Shown here: in pieces, positions 27,694-37,459 of the stretch
Numbering within the stretch: position 1 is the first letter of the stretch
How the letters are laid out: the number at the start of each line of letters is the position of its first letter
Notes under the pieces: generated by a model
Database searches by the model: none
Seen by the model: only the letters and a program-made list of their open reading frames with translations
Told to the model about the DNA's origin: nothing
Program-made: the position numbers and the translations under genes
DNA from: Catellatospora sp. IY07-71
Lineage (GTDB): Bacteria; Actinomycetota; Actinomycetes; Mycobacteriales; Micromonosporaceae
Length of the DNA: 64,000 nt
NCBI RefSeq assembly: GCF_018326265.1
Contig: NZ_AP023360.1
Span: 8,119,001 to 8,183,000 of the forward strand
Direction: 5' to 3'

Positions 27694-28740
27694 TCAGCCC
27701 GCAGCCAGCAGGGACCGGCTCGGGCTCGGCAGGCCCGCCTCCGCGCCCGGGGTGGCGGTGGCCTCACCCGCCCCCGGCGCGGATCCGGACGGTGCCGGCT
27801 GCGGCGAGGCGTCCGGGCTGCCGGACGGGCGTGGCGAGGGCTCGGGTGAGGGGCCGTCCGCGGCGCCCGGACCGGCCGACGAGCCGCCCGACGGCTCCGC
27901 CGACGGCGACTCCTCGGCCGGGGCCGAGGGCGTGGCGGTGGCCGACGGGCCGGCCTGGCCGACCTGCTCGGGCAGCGGCGGCAGGAACACCGCCCGGTCC
28001 AGGCGGCGCACCTCGGGCGCCGGGTCGACCGCGCGCACCTCGGGCCGCGCGGCGATCTGGTCCAGCGCCGCCGGGGTCGCCCGCACCACGGCCGCGTACA
28101 CGCAGGTGCAGGCGGCCCGGTAGGCCTCCGCCTCGGCCGCGGCCACCCCGGAGTCGTCCAGGTAGGTGTCCCGCAGCCGGTCCTCGGCGGCGTCGGCGGT
28201 GCGCAGCTTGGCCGCCAGATCCCGGAAGTCGCCCGCGTCGGCCGCGCGCCGCTGCGCCACCTGCCGCATCCCGGTAACCACGTCATCCGGGATCTGGAAG
28301 GCGGGGATGCGCACCGACTGGGTGTCCGCCTCCTTGAGCGGCACCCGGGCGAACACCTCGACCACCGACACTCCGCCGAGCACCGGCGTGAGCCGCTTCG
28401 GTGCCAGGTATGCCTTGAGGCTGACCAGGGCGTACGTCTCCACCGGGCTCGCCGCCGGGCGCTTGAGCAGCGTCGCCAGCTCCGAGCGCGCCTGCCGGGC
28501 GTACACCGGCACCGACTGCCCCTGCACGACGCCGACCTGCACCGTCTCGCCGATGGCGGTCTCGGCCTCCGCGGTGGTGCCGCGGTGCGCGGTCCACACC
28601 ACGGCCAGCAGGGCGCCGGTGACGCCGCACAGCGCGACGCCGGTCAGCAGCCGCAGCCGCAACCGGCCCCGCGCCACGCGGGCGAAACCCCGTGCCAGCC
28701 GTGGCACGACCACCTGATCCAGATGCCGCAACGGGCGCAT
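27694..28740 (-). CDS. Membrane-anchored protein with long Pro/Ser/Ala-rich C-terminal tail
   Basis: 348 residues. A basic N-terminus (VVPRLARGFARVARGRLRLRL) precedes one hydrophobic span (LLTGVALCGVTGALLAVVW). The rest should be outside the membrane: an alpha/beta-looking domain of about 200 residues (YARQARSELATLLKRPAASP, FQIPDDVVTGMRQVAQRRAA, one CTC pair) and then a disordered tail of about 90 residues made of Pro, Ser, Ala, Gly and Glu. No catalytic motif recognised. It could be a cell-envelope protein whose tail spans the peptidoglycan. It is followed upstream by the rluD-type gene on the same strand (46-base gap). Confidence 0.7.
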   Translation of the reverse strand: MRPLRHLDQVVVPRLARGFARVARGRLRLRLLTGVALCGVTGALLAVVWTAHRGTTAEAETAIGETVQVGVVQGQSVPVYARQARSELATLLKRPAASPVETYALVSLKAYLAPKRLTPVLGGVSVVEVFARVPLKEADTQSVRIPAFQIPDDVVTGMRQVAQRRAADAGDFRDLAAKLRTADAAEDRLRDTYLDDSGVAAAEAEAYRAACTCVYAAVVRATPAALDQIAARPEVRAVDPAPEVRRLDRAVFLPPLPEQVGQAGPSATATPSAPAEESPSAEPSGGSSAGPGAADGPSPEPSPRPSGSPDASPQPAPSGSAPGAGEATATPGAEAGLPSPSRSLLAAG

Positions 28741-28786
28741 CCGGCGTTCCTCTCGTCCGGCCTCGCGCGGGGGGCGCGAGCGCGTG

Positions 28787-29725
28787 TCAGCCGGCCTCGC
28801 GCAGCAGCGAAAGCGCCTGCGCCAGGTCCGGTGGGTACTCGCTGACGAACCGGACCTCGAGTCCGGTGCCGGGGTGGATGAAACTGAGCTCGCGCGCGTG
28901 CAGCCACTGCCGGTGCAGGCCGAGGCGGGCGGCGAGGGTCGGATCGGCGCCGTAGGTCAGATCGCCTACGCAGGGGTGGCGCAGTGCGGAGAAGTGCACC
29001 CGGATCTGGTGGGTGCGCCCGGTCTCCAGCTTGATGTCGACGAGGCTGGCGGCGGGGAAGGCCTCCAGCGTGTCGTAGTGCGTGATGCTGGGCTTGCCGC
29101 CCGACATCACCGCGAACTTCCAGTCGTGCGTCGGGTGCCGGTCGATGGGGGCGTCGACCGTGCCGCGCAGCGGGTCGAGGTGGCCCTGCACCACCGCGTG
29201 GTAGCGCTTGTCCACCTCCCGGTGCTTGAACGCCCACTTGAGCGCGCTGTACGCCGATTCGCTCTTGGCCACCACCATCAGGCCGGTGGTGCCCACGTCG
29301 AGCCGGTGCACCACACCCTGGCGCTCGGCGGCGCCGCTGGTGGCGACGGTCTGGCCCATCGCGGCCAGCCCGCCGATCACGGTGGGGCCGGTCCAGCCGG
29401 GGCTGGGGTGGGCGGCCACCCCGACCGGCTTGTCGACCACGACGATGTCGTCGTCGCTGTGGATGATCCGCAGACCCTCGACCCGCTCGGCGACCACCTC
29501 GGGTGCGGTGGGCGGGGCGGGCAGGGTCACCTCCAGCCAGCTGCCGCCGGTCACCTTGTCCGACTTGCCCCGGGGCACGCCGTCGACGAGCGCGTCGCCG
29601 GCCTCCACCAGGGTCGCCGCCGCGGTGCGGGACAGCCCGAACAGCCGGGACACCGCCTGGTCCAGCCGCATCCCGTCCAGGCCGTCGGGCACCGGCAGCG
29701 AGCGGCTCTCACCGCGCAGGCTCAT
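28787..29725 (-). CDS. rluD: RluA-family pseudouridine synthase (RluD type)
   Basis: 312 residues from the ATG at 29725 ([20 protein letters not shown]). The N-terminal S4 domain ([20 protein letters not shown]) is followed by the synthase core: [16 protein letters not shown], the catalytic motif [19 protein letters not shown] with the nucleophile Asp, [13 protein letters not shown], and [22 protein letters not shown]. It makes pseudouridines in 23S rRNA; the exact sites (the E. coli 1911/1915/1917 set) are inferred from the S4 plus RluA architecture. The start codon overlaps the lspA stop by four bases, and this lspA-rluD order is common in bacteria. Confidence 0.93.
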   Translation of the reverse strand: MSLRGESRSLPVPDGLDGMRLDQAVSRLFGLSRTAAATLVEAGDALVDGVPRGKSDKVTGGSWLEVTLPAPPTAPEVVAERVEGLRIIHSDDDIVVVDKPVGVAAHPSPGWTGPTVIGGLAAMGQTVATSGAAERQGVVHRLDVGTTGLMVVAKSESAYSALKWAFKHREVDKRYHAVVQGHLDPLRGTVDAPIDRHPTHDWKFAVMSGGKPSITHYDTLEAFPAASLVDIKLETGRTHQIRVHFSALRHPCVGDLTYGADPTLAARLGLHRQWLHARELSFIHPGTGLEVRFVSEYPPDLAQALSLLREAG

Positions 29726-30420
29726 GCGCCCCACGCCTGGGAGCGCGGGTCGGTCGGGACGTTGGCCGAAGCCGGGTCGCGCGGGTCGCCCAGCGCCCGC
29801 ACCTCGTGCCGGGCCTGGCCGCGGCGCTGCGCGTGCAGGTCGGTGGCCTGGGCGTCGTCGTCCTTGCCGGAGCTGATCCGGGTGCCGTCGCGCTGGCGGC
29901 CCAGCAGCTCCAGCAGGATCGCCAGGCTGACGCCGCCGACCAGGGCCATGTCCGCCACGTTGAAGATCGGGAAGGCCTGCCCGTGCGGGTCGAACACGCT
30001 GATGAAGTCCACCACGTGCCCGTGGAACGGGGCCGGCGCCCGGAAGACGCGGTCGAGCAGGTTGCCCACCACACCGCCGAGCACCATGCCCAGCGCCAGC
30101 GCCCAGGGCAGCGAGCGCAGCTGGCGGGCCATCCACCCGATCCAGCAGAGCACGCCGACCGCGATGATCGGGAAGATGTAGGTGTGGTCGGCGAAGAGGC
30201 TGAACGCCGCGCCGCTGTTGCGGGTCAGCGACATGTAGACCGCGCCGCCCAGCAGCCGGATCGGCTCGTCCGGGTCCAGCTTCGTCGCCCACTCCTTGGT
30301 GGCCACGTCCAGCCCGAGGGCGAACACCGCCATAGCCGCGAAGATCCCGACCGCCTTGCCGCGGCTGATCCGGCTTGGGGAGTGTTCCGGTTCCCTCTGG
30401 TCCGCCTGCTCCACCGACAC
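29722..30420 (-). CDS. lspA: Lipoprotein signal peptidase (signal peptidase II)
   Basis: An aspartic membrane protease that removes signal peptides from prolipoproteins. Four spans are visible ([69 protein letters not shown]). The catalytic Asp pair is in [19 protein letters not shown] and in [14 protein letters not shown]. The C-terminal 60 residues are a charged tail not needed for activity. Start choice is uncertain: GTG at 30420 or 30414 with AGGGGA just upstream, or GTG at 30459, which would add 13 residues. About 232 residues as given. It is coupled to rluD by ATGA. Confidence 0.93.
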   Translation of the reverse strand: MSVEQADQREPEHSPSRISRGKAVGIFAAMAVFALGLDVATKEWATKLDPDEPIRLLGGAVYMSLTRNSGAAFSLFADHTYIFPIIAVGVLCWIGWMARQLRSLPWALALGMVLGGVVGNLLDRVFRAPAPFHGHVVDFISVFDPHGQAFPIFNVADMALVGGVSLAILLELLGRQRDGTRISSGKDDDAQATDLHAQRRGQARHEVRALGDPRDPASANVPTDPRSQAWGA

Positions 30421-30479
30421 ACTCCCCTGTCCCGGGCGCCTTCGCGCCCTGCCGTTCACGCCGCGACCACCTTACGTGG

Positions 30480-31262
30480 TCAGCGGCGCTCCTCCAGCTG
30501 CTTGCACGTCACACACAGCGTGGCCGAGGGGAACGCGGCCAGCCGCTCCACCGGGATCGGGTTGCCGCACCGCTCGCACCACCCGTAGCTTCCCTCATCG
30601 AGCCGCTCCAATGCGCGCTCGACCTGGGTGATGCGCTCCAGGATGTTGTTGGCGAGGGTGATCTCCTGCTCGCGCTCGAACGTCTTGGTGCCGGTGTCGG
30701 CCTGGTCGTCGCCGGCCGAGTCGGTGAGGCGGTCCCGCTGCAGTTCGGCGATCTCCACGAGCGTGTGGTCGTACTCCTCCTGCAGCTCGTCGCGGCGCGC
30801 GGTGAGCGCCTGCCGGATCTTCTCGGTCTCCGCGGCGCTGCGATCACCCTTCTTCGCCGGGGTGGCCTTGGCGGCCGTCCGGCTGGCGGTCTTGGACTCG
30901 GCAGGTTTGACCATGGTCGCTCCCTCGGCCGCGGACGTGGCGGCGCTCGGCGTTGCCTGGGCAGGGGGATTCTCTTCCGCTCCGGCGGCAGGCCGCCGGG
31001 TGGCCGTGGTGGCGCGGGCCGACTTCTTGGCGTCGGCCGCGGCCGCGGCGGGCTTGGCCGCCGTCTTCCGCTCGGTCGCGGGCGCCTTCGCGCTCACGCT
31101 CTTGGCGGGCGTGGTCTCTGAGGTAGCCGTCACCGATTCCCCCTTCGCCGTGGCCGCCCCCGCAGCCACTGTCTTCACGGAGCGCTTCGGCGCCGCGGTG
31201 GTCTTCGCGACGGCCTTCTTCGCCGCCGCTCCGGTCTTGCTCCCGCCTGTCCTCTCGGCCAT
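30480..31262 (-). CDS. TraR/DksA-family zinc-finger protein with Lys/Ala-rich N-terminus
   Basis: 260 residues from the ATG at 31262 with GGGGGA upstream. Residues 1-140 are low-complexity Lys/Ala/Thr ([20 protein letters not shown]...), similar in character to histone H1-like tails. The C-terminal 120 residues are a coiled coil ([20 protein letters not shown]) and a four-Cys zinc finger, [20 protein letters not shown] followed by CVTC, as in DksA/TraR. DksA-type proteins bind RNA polymerase through the secondary channel; the acidic tip is not obvious here. It may instead be nucleoid-associated because of the basic tail (inference). It lies upstream of lspA on the same strand. Confidence 0.88.
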   Translation of the reverse strand: MAERTGGSKTGAAAKKAVAKTTAAPKRSVKTVAAGAATAKGESVTATSETTPAKSVSAKAPATERKTAAKPAAAAADAKKSARATTATRRPAAGAEENPPAQATPSAATSAAEGATMVKPAESKTASRTAAKATPAKKGDRSAAETEKIRQALTARRDELQEEYDHTLVEIAELQRDRLTDSAGDDQADTGTKTFEREQEITLANNILERITQVERALERLDEGSYGWCERCGNPIPVERLAAFPSATLCVTCKQLEERR

Positions 31263-31497
31263 GGCGTCCCCCAGATGCAAAACGGGCGCGCGGCTCAGGC
31301 CGCGCACTCCAATAGGCTGGCAAGAATACGGAACGTATGGACGGTCCACAAACATGCCACGCGCTGCCTGACCATTTCGCGACAACGCGCAGGACCGCCT
31401 TCGCCGTACGCGGCCGGATGCGCCCCGATGGGCCCTCCGGACACGACCGTCCCGGCCCCTCCCTTTCCCATTAAATTGGCAAAAGGGACAATATCAC

Positions 31498-32994
31498 CTA
31501 GTCACCGTGTTCCCGGCCGTCCTCCCCGAACCAGTGCGCCAGCCGGCCCCGCCGGCTCACCGCGCGCAGCCGCCGCTCGGCCTCGTCCCGGACCGCCTCG
31601 GTGGTCACGATCAGGAGGCTGTCGCCCATCCGCAGCCGGGTGTCGCGATCCGGCACGAACCCGACACCGCCCCGCAGCACCAGCGTCACCGACGCGCCCA
31701 CCGGCAGCCGCAGCTCGTCCAGGTGCACCCCGGCCAGGCCGGAGCCGTCCGGCACCTCCAGCTGCAGCAGGTCGGCGTGCATGCGCTCCAGCGGCGCGGT
31801 CTCCACCCGCAGCTCGGTCGCCTCGGCCGGGGCGGTCACCCGCAGCCGCCGGGCCACCTCGGGCAGCGTGCCCGCCTGCACCAGGGTGAACAGCACCACC
31901 AGCACGAACACGATGTTGAACAGCGTCTCGGCCCCCGGCATCCGCTGCGCCATCGGGATGGTCGCCAGCACGATGGGCACCGCCCCGCGCAGCCCCGCCC
32001 AGGACAGGAACGCCTGCTCGCGCCAGCCCACCCCGAACGGCGTCGCACAGACCAGCACCGACAGCGGCCGCGCCGCGAAGGTCAGCACCACGCCCACCAG
32101 CACCGCGGGCACCAGCATCTCGATCAGGCCGGGCGGCGACACCAGCAGGCCGAGCAGGACGAACAGCCCGATCTGGGACAGCCAGGCCAGCCCGTCGGCG
32201 AACCCGAGGATCGCCTGCCGGTGCGGCAGCCGCGCGTTGCCCAGCACCACCCCGGCCGCGTACACCGCCAGGAAGCCGGAGGCGTGCGCGACGGCGCCGC
32301 CCGCGTACGCGAGCACGGTCAGCCCGATCGCGGCCAGCGGGTAGAGGCCGGCCGCGGGCAGCGCCGCCCGGCGCAGCAGCTCCCGGCCGACCAGGCCGAC
32401 CAGCAGGCCGATCACGGCACCGGCCAGCAGCTCGTACGAGATGACCAGCGCCTCCAGCCACCACGGCCCGACCGCGCCCGTCGTCGACAGCAGGATGACC
32501 AGGAGGACGACCGGGGCGTCGTTGATGCCCGACTCGGCTTCCAGCGTGGCCACCAGCCGGGGCCGCAGCCGCAGCCGGCGCAGGGTGGAGAAGACCGCCG
32601 CCGCGTCGGTGGAGGACAGCACCGCGCCGATCAGCGCGGAGGTGCGCCAGTCCCAGCCGAGCAGGAAGTGGCAGGAGACCGCGACCACCGCGACGCTGAC
32701 CACCACGCCGACCGTGGCCAGCGCCGAGGCCAGGCCCAGCACGGGACGCAGCATGGTCCAGCGGGCGGTCAGGCCGCCCTCCGCGATGATCAGGACCAGG
32801 GCGCAGGTGCCGAGCATCCGGGTGACCTCGGCGTCGTCGAACCGGAGGCCGAAGACGGAGCCCAGCAGCACGCCGAGCGCGAGGTAGACCAGCAGACTCG
32901 GCACGCCCAGGCGGGTGGACCAGCGCACCGCGGCCACGGCGACGAGCAGCACCGCGGCCCCGATCAGCAGGGCCACGTCCAGGTGCGGGATCAA
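31498..32994 (-). CDS. Potassium/proton antiporter, NhaP2/CvrA type
   Basis: 498 residues. About 12 membrane spans of the CPA1 sodium/proton exchanger fold occupy residues 5-380. Transport motifs include ALIGAVLSSTDAAAVFSTLR and LEAESGINDAPVVLLVIL (the ND pair in the ion site). The soluble C-terminal 110 residues (TELRVETAPLERMHADLLQLEVPDGS ... RLRMGDSLLIVTTEAVRDEA) form a TrkA-C regulatory domain. NhaP2-type proteins exchange cytoplasmic K+ for H+. The start ATG at 32994 overlaps the DUF167 stop. The stop is followed by an AT-richer patch (aaattggcaaaagggacaat). Confidence 0.92.
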   Translation of the reverse strand: MIPHLDVALLIGAAVLLVAVAAVRWSTRLGVPSLLVYLALGVLLGSVFGLRFDDAEVTRMLGTCALVLIIAEGGLTARWTMLRPVLGLASALATVGVVVSVAVVAVSCHFLLGWDWRTSALIGAVLSSTDAAAVFSTLRRLRLRPRLVATLEAESGINDAPVVLLVILLSTTGAVGPWWLEALVISYELLAGAVIGLLVGLVGRELLRRAALPAAGLYPLAAIGLTVLAYAGGAVAHASGFLAVYAAGVVLGNARLPHRQAILGFADGLAWLSQIGLFVLLGLLVSPPGLIEMLVPAVLVGVVLTFAARPLSVLVCATPFGVGWREQAFLSWAGLRGAVPIVLATIPMAQRMPGAETLFNIVFVLVVLFTLVQAGTLPEVARRLRVTAPAEATELRVETAPLERMHADLLQLEVPDGSGLAGVHLDELRLPVGASVTLVLRGGVGFVPDRDTRLRMGDSLLIVTTEAVRDEAERRLRAVSRRGRLAHWFGEDGREHGD

Positions 32995-33311
32995 TGTGCC
33001 GCCTCGCGCAGCGCGGACAGGCGGGCGCCGAGATCGGCCGGGGGCGACGCGACGAGGAACAGCTTGTCCCGGCTGGTCTGGCCGGTGCGCAGGGAGACGC
33101 TCGCGGCCGGCAGCTCCAGCGCCTCGGCCAGCGCCCGGCGGGCCGCCTCGGTCGCGCGGCCGTCCACGGCGGGGGCCTGCACGGCGACGATCAGCGCGGG
33201 CCCGTGCGGCCCCGGGTAGGCGCCGCCCACCCTGGTGCGGCCCGCGCCCGGTTTGACCCGAACCGCGACAACGGCGGGTTCTGTCACCGACGCTGATCGA
33301 TCACGTGCCAT
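32991..33311 (-). CDS. DUF167/YggU family protein
   Basis: 106 residues. The family signature is the alpha/beta core VAVRVKPGAGRTRVGG ... LIVAVQAPAVDGRATEAARRALAEALELPAASVSLRTGQTSRDKLFLV. The conserved V..G.KSR(D)K element appears here as LRTGQTSRDKLF. The biochemical role of the family is not established. It overlaps the antiporter gene by four bases, so they are co-translated, though no functional link between the two is known. Upstream is a 110-base nested palindrome. Confidence 0.9.
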   Translation of the reverse strand: MARDRSASVTEPAVVAVRVKPGAGRTRVGGAYPGPHGPALIVAVQAPAVDGRATEAARRALAEALELPAASVSLRTGQTSRDKLFLVASPPADLGARLSALREAAH

Positions 33312-33350
33312 AGCCCATTGTGCCGGTCCGGCTCACCGGACGTGACGGCA

Positions 33351-33460
33351 GGTCCTCCGGTGTCCCGCCGGGGAGCCGGGAGCGGTGCGGCGCCGCGTGG
33401 GCGGTCGCCGTACCCTCCCGGGCTCCCACCCGAGGAGATCAGCGGAGACACCGGAGGACC
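33351..33460. repeat. 110-bp nested palindrome between two minus-strand genes
   Basis: Outer arms GGTCCTCCGGTGTC (33351-33364) and GACACCGGAGGACC (33447-33460) are a perfect 14-bp inverted repeat. Inner arms GGGAGCCGGGAG (33371-33382) and CTCCCGGGCTCCC (33415-33427) pair with one bulge. It could terminate transcription from the gene ending at 33471 or be a small palindromic element. Confidence 0.7.
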
Positions 33461-33470
33461 GGGCCGGTGG

Positions 33471-34133
33471 TCAGACCCGGCGCGCGTCGGCCAGCAGCGC
33501 GCTGTCCGGCTCGCACAGCCCGCACGGGCTGAATCCGAGGTCGACGGCCTCGGAGACCGGCAGCGGCTCGTACGGGCGGCCCAGCAGGTGCACGCAGCCC
33601 GCCACGTGGTAGCGCGGGCGCCCGTCGATGACCAGCACCTCGGCCCCCATCCGGGCGATCCGGGCGGCGTCGGCCGGGGAGACCCGCTGCGCCACGGGCT
33701 CGTCCGGCGGGTCCTCGTCGTCGAAGTCGTCGGCCCGCCCACCGGCGCCCTGTGCGGGCAGGACCACCTCGGTCTGCTGGTATCCCGAGGCCATCGGTTC
33801 GGTGTCGGTGCGGCCGAGCACCGGCTGGCGCACCGGCTCGTCGTCCCAGTCGTCCCGCTCCGGGACCCGGGGCGGCACCACGGCCCGGCCGCCGGCACGG
33901 CGGCCGACCGGTTCGTCATCCTCGTCACCGTCGAACTGCTCGTCGTCCTCGTCGTCGAGGATGCCCGCCGCGGCCCTGGCGGCGGCGGCCTGGCGCGCGC
34001 CCACCACGAGGGCGACCGCAGCCAGCAGGCTGGTACCGATCGAACCGACGAGCAGACCGCTCGACCCGTCCGTGAGTCCCAGCACGAGCAGCACAACGGC
34101 AACGAGGATGAGCAGCAGACTTGCGACTATCAC
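33471..34133 (-). CDS. Two-span membrane protein with Cys/His C-terminal motif
   Basis: 220 residues from GTG at 34133 with GGGGGTGAG upstream. Two hydrophobic segments (VASLLLILVAVVLLVLGL and GLLVGSIGTSLLAAVALVVGA) are followed by a disordered acidic stretch of about 100 residues (DDEDDEQFDGDEDDE...). A compact C-terminal domain reads EVLVIDGRPRYHVAGCVHLLGR and then LPVSEAVDLGFSPCGLCEPD. The H...C...C..C arrangement could bind a metal such as zinc. Similar proteins sit near divIVA in actinobacteria, so an envelope or polar role is conceivable. No function is known to me. Confidence 0.8.
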   Translation of the reverse strand: MIVASLLLILVAVVLLVLGLTDGSSGLLVGSIGTSLLAAVALVVGARQAAAARAAAGILDDEDDEQFDGDEDDEPVGRRAGGRAVVPPRVPERDDWDDEPVRQPVLGRTDTEPMASGYQQTEVVLPAQGAGGRADDFDDEDPPDEPVAQRVSPADAARIARMGAEVLVIDGRPRYHVAGCVHLLGRPYEPLPVSEAVDLGFSPCGLCEPDSALLADARRV

Positions 34134-34511
34134 AGCTCACCCCCGCCGCGTCGGCTAGATCCAGGTGTCGAAGGGCAGGCAGACCGTCCGGGGGGACCGG
34201 GCGGCTGCGAACCCGTCTTCTCACTCCGACACGGGAGGGTCCCGCACCGGCGAACCCGGGCCACCGTGCCGGCGTGTGCCGGCCGGCCCTGTCCGGGCTC
34301 GTTCTTCCATCTGCGTGCGAACGGCAGCTGTCGAGGGGTGAGGCTGCCGCGGTGGCGCTGGAGGGGTGAGTTACTGGTGGTGCTGGTGAAGCCGGTGGTG
34401 CTGGTCAAGCTCTGTGGTGCTCGGGTCGGCCCGCGCCGGCACGTCCCGGCGGCCCGCCGTCAGGGCGGACCGCCCCGGGACGCGTCGCGCGGCGCGGGTG
34501 ACCTGGCCGGA
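34134..34511. other. 378-base non-coding interval downstream of wag31
   Basis: I find no convincing gene here. It contains the hairpin at 34443-34481 and an 18-base imperfect direct repeat of the type ggtggtgctggtgaagc near 34377-34410. Codon structure on both strands looks random. Confidence 0.6.
34443..34481 (-). terminator. GC-rich hairpin downstream of wag31
   Basis: GTCCCGGCGGCCCGCC at 34443-34458 pairs, with small internal mismatches, with GGCGGACCGCCCCGGGAC at 34464-34481. It starts about 30 bases beyond the wag31 stop and would close the division-cluster transcript. Confidence 0.55.
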
Positions 34512-35291
34512 TCAGCGGCCGTTGAAGGAGCCCGAGCCCGCGGCGGCCAGGCCGCCCGAGCCCGCCGGGCGGTCCTCGCCACGGCCGATCTCGGCCTCGA
34601 GGCTCTGCCCACGGCCCTCGAGGTCGCGCAGCTGGCTCTCCAGGTACGCCTTCAGGCGCGTGCGGTACTCCCGCTCGAACTGCTTGAGCGTGTCGATGTG
34701 CTGCTGCAGCGCCGTGCGCTTGGCGTCCAGGCCGCTGATCGCCTCCTGGTGGCGCTGGCGGGCGTCGCGCTCCAGCGCGTCGGCCTTGGCCCGCGCGTCG
34801 CGCGTGACCTCCTCCGCCTTGGAGCGGGCCTCGGACAGCACCTTGTCGGCCTCGCGGCGCGCGTCCGACACGTGGTCGTCGGCGGTGCGCTGGGCCATCA
34901 TCAGCACGCGCAGCGCCTGCTGCTCGCCCTCCGGGCCGGACATGGCCGCCGCGGCCGCCATGCCGCCGCCGCGCAGCTGCTCCAGCTCGTTCTGCATGGC
35001 GCGGGCGGCCTGCTCGGCGGCCGACTTGTCCCGCTGCATGCGGTCGAGCTGCGCCTTCATCTCGTTGAGCTCGGCCGCCAGGCGCGGGTCGGGCCCGCCG
35101 GGACCGACCGGGCGGCCACCGCCACCGCGCTCGGCCTGCATGCGCAGCTCACTGTTCTCTTCGATCAGACGGGCGAGTTCGCGCTCAACCTCATCAAGGA
35201 AGGCGTCGACCTCCTCCTCGTCATACCCCCGCTTGCCGATCGGAGGCTTTTTAAAGGCGACGTTGTGCACGTCGGCCGGGGTGAGCGGCAT
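34512..35291 (-). CDS. wag31: Polar growth protein DivIVA/Wag31
   Basis: 259 residues. The N-terminal membrane-binding domain, [20 protein letters not shown] followed by [20 protein letters not shown], is the Wag31 signature with its basic-hydrophobic loop. The rest is coiled coil (two long segments, about 85-135 and 150-235) with a Gly-rich break. It recruits wall synthesis to cell poles and septa in actinobacteria. GAGGAG five bases before the ATG is a very good ribosome site. It is the last gene of the division cluster, 54 bases after yggT. Confidence 0.96.
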   Translation of the reverse strand: MPLTPADVHNVAFKKPPIGKRGYDEEEVDAFLDEVERELARLIEENSELRMQAERGGGGRPVGPGGPDPRLAAELNEMKAQLDRMQRDKSAAEQAARAMQNELEQLRGGGMAAAAAMSGPEGEQQALRVLMMAQRTADDHVSDARREADKVLSEARSKAEEVTRDARAKADALERDARQRHQEAISGLDAKRTALQQHIDTLKQFEREYRTRLKAYLESQLRDLEGRGQSLEAEIGRGEDRPAGSGGLAAAGSGSFNGR

Positions 35292-35345
35292 CGAAACTCC
35301 TCGGGTCAGTCGCGGCCGCGTCGGCGTCCGATCAACGGGTGGGGG

Positions 35346-35642
35346 TCACCCGAGGATCAGGCTCCGAACGATAATCATCAGCACTAAAAGGATAATCAAC
35401 AGGACGATGGAGCTCAGGTCGATGCTCACGGTACCAATGCGCAACGGTGGGATCACACGCCTCAACGCTTTGAGAGGCGGATCAGTGACGCTCCACACCA
35501 CTTCGAGCGCGGCAGCCGACCCACGGGCCGGCTGCCAGCGCCTGCTGAAGGAGAGCACGTAGCCCATCACGAACCTGGCCAGGAGCACCAGGTAGAACAG
35601 GTAGATCGCGAGATAGGCGACCTGCAGGACAGGCGAAAACAC
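35346..35642 (-). CDS. YggT family membrane protein
   Basis: 98 residues with two long hydrophobic segments (VLQVAYLAIYLFYLVLLARFV and SIDLSSIVLLIILLVLMIIV) separated by the conserved loop WSVTDPPLKALRRVIPPLRI. This layout is typical of YggT, which lies between sepF and divIVA in many Gram-positive bacteria and in plastid ancestors (CCB3/YlmG). The role is not settled; links to nucleoid distribution and osmotic shock have been reported for relatives. Start is GTG. It follows sepF by 29 bases in the same transcript. Confidence 0.93.
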   Translation of the reverse strand: MFSPVLQVAYLAIYLFYLVLLARFVMGYVLSFSRRWQPARGSAAALEVVWSVTDPPLKALRRVIPPLRIGTVSIDLSSIVLLIILLVLMIIVRSLILG

Positions 35643-35671
35643 GACAGTCGGCGTCCCTCGGTAGGGCTGGC

Positions 35672-36430
35672 TTACTGGTTGAGGTACCCACCCTCGGCGA
35701 TCTTGGCCTTGTCCTCGGCGGTGACCTGGACATTGGCCGGTGAGAGCAGGAACACCCGGTTGGTGACGCGCTCGATCGTACCCCGCAACCCGAATGCGAG
35801 TCCCGCCGCGAAGTCAACCAGACGCTTGGCGTCCGCCTCGTCCATCTCCGTAAGGTTCATGATCACCGGCGTGCCGTCCCGGAACCGCTCCCCGATCTGC
35901 CGCGCCTCGTTGTACGTGGTGGGATGCAGCGTGGTGATCTGCGGCCGGCGGTCGTCCTCGACCGGCGGCGCCACCCGCTGCTGGGGCTGCACCTGGGGCG
36001 CGAGCGCCAGGTTGTCCCGCGTGGCGGTGGTGGTGGCCGACGCGGCCGGCGCGGCGGTCAGCGGACGGGTTATCGGGCGCACGGTGGCCCGCTCGGCCCG
36101 CGCCGCCTCCAGGCGCGCCTCCACGTTCAGCCGCGTGGCCTCGGCCCGCGCCGACTCGCGCGCGGCCTCCAGCCGGGCCGAGCCGCTGCGGTCGACCGCC
36201 ATGCGGGTGCGCGGCACCGACGGCGCCTCGTCCAGGTCGTCGTCGTCCTCGAAGTCGTCGTTGTACCGACCCCCGTCACGCGAGTAGCGGTCCTCCGCCC
36301 GGTCGCGGCGGCCCCCGCGGTCGCGGTAACCGGAGGTGTATCCCTTGTCGTAGGCAGCGTCGTCGTACTCGTGCTCGTCATCGTCCTCGACCAGCCCGAG
36401 CCAGACACCCGCCTTCCGCAGTGCGCCCAT
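35672..36430 (-). CDS. sepF: Cell division protein SepF
   Basis: 252 residues from the ATG at 36430 (GAGGGG eight bases upstream). The N-terminal amphipathic membrane helix ([20 protein letters not shown]) is followed by a long, charged, disordered linker (Asp/Arg/Tyr then Ala/Arg-rich). The conserved SepF core of about 80 residues follows: [40 protein letters not shown] and [20 protein letters not shown]. SepF anchors FtsZ to the membrane in bacteria lacking FtsA, as here. The linker is longer than in Firmicutes, as is usual in actinobacteria. Confidence 0.95.
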   Translation of the reverse strand: MGALRKAGVWLGLVEDDDEHEYDDAAYDKGYTSGYRDRGGRRDRAEDRYSRDGGRYNDDFEDDDDLDEAPSVPRTRMAVDRSGSARLEAARESARAEATRLNVEARLEAARAERATVRPITRPLTAAPAASATTTATRDNLALAPQVQPQQRVAPPVEDDRRPQITTLHPTTYNEARQIGERFRDGTPVIMNLTEMDEADAKRLVDFAAGLAFGLRGTIERVTNRVFLLSPANVQVTAEDKAKIAEGGYLNQ

Positions 36431-36598
36431 TGCCGCGCCCCTCCGTCCGCCGTGCGGCACAAACCCCCGTGCCTGTGCCGCTCTCGCGCAGCCACCGGCT
36501 CTCCATAAAGCCCGCCACGAGGCCGGTGCCTGCCGCACCTACATCTTCACTCACATGGGTTAACCACACTCGTGTAATTTCGGTGCCTCGCCGCCAGG

Positions 36599-37336
36599 CT
36601 ACCGCAGGGGTGGTCGCATTCCGAGCAATGCGCTGCCGATGCGCACATGTGTCGCGCCGCACGCCACGGCCTCGTCCAGATCGTCGCTCATGCCCGCGGA
36701 GACCACCGTCGCATCAGGATGCTCCGCCCGGATCAGCGCGGCGCACCGGGCCACCTCCGCGAACGCCCGCTCGGGCGCCCAGTCCAGCGGCGCCACCGCC
36801 ATCACGCCGCGCAGCCGCAGGTGGGCGGCCTCGGCCAGCGCCGCCGCCACCCGCCGCAGCCCGCGATCCGGATCGTCGCCCTCGGCCAGCGCGCCGCCGC
36901 GCTCCGGATCACCGTCCACACTGAGCTGCACCAGCGCGTCCAGCGGGCCGGGGCGGCCCTCGCCGGCCGCACGCGCCGCGGCGGCGTCCAGGGCGGACGC
37001 CAGGCGCACCGAGTCGACCGAGTGCACCATCGCCGCGTACGAGGCCACCGAGCGGGCCTTGTTGCGCTGCAGCTGCCCGATGAAGTGCCAGCGCAGGTCC
37101 GCCCCTGCCGCCGCGGTCTCGGCCGCCTTGGGGGCCGCCTCCTGGTCCCGGTTCTCCCCCACGTCGGTGACGCCCAGGGCGGCCAGGTGCAGCACGTCGG
37201 CGGCCGGGTAGGTCTTGGTCACGGCGACCAGGGTGATCTCGCGCGGGTCCCGGCCCGCCTTCGCCGCGGCGGCCGCGATGCGCTCGCGTACCGCCGCCAG
37301 GTTCGCCGCGATCTGCTCGCGCCGCTCGTCCGTCAC
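36599..37336 (-). CDS. YggS-type PLP homeostasis protein
   Basis: About 245 residues from the GTG at 37336 (VTDERREQIAANLAAVRERI); a GTG at 37348 would add four. Fold-type III PLP barrel: LVAVTKTYPAADVLHLAALG carries the PLP Lys, with GENRDQEAAPKA, WHFIGQLQRNKARSVASYAA and SAGMSDDLDEAVACGATHVR as further conserved blocks. The family (YggS/PLPBP) controls free PLP rather than catalysing a known reaction. It sits between ftsZ and sepF. The pgeF gene that often precedes it is absent, the gap to ftsZ being only about 110 bases. Confidence 0.93.
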   Translation of the reverse strand: MTDERREQIAANLAAVRERIAAAAAKAGRDPREITLVAVTKTYPAADVLHLAALGVTDVGENRDQEAAPKAAETAAAGADLRWHFIGQLQRNKARSVASYAAMVHSVDSVRLASALDAAAARAAGEGRPGPLDALVQLSVDGDPERGGALAEGDDPDRGLRRVAAALAEAAHLRLRGVMAVAPLDWAPERAFAEVARCAALIRAEHPDATVVSAGMSDDLDEAVACGATHVRIGSALLGMRPPLR

Positions 37337-37459
37337 GATCCACCCCACCCGCGCTCGAAGCTCCCGCCATGCTGTTCTTACCGCATGGCAAGAGCTTCGA
37401 TCACGCAGGCCGGGCCCTAGGACCCGTTCTTCCGGCTGAGCCGGCTGCCTCCTGAAGAA

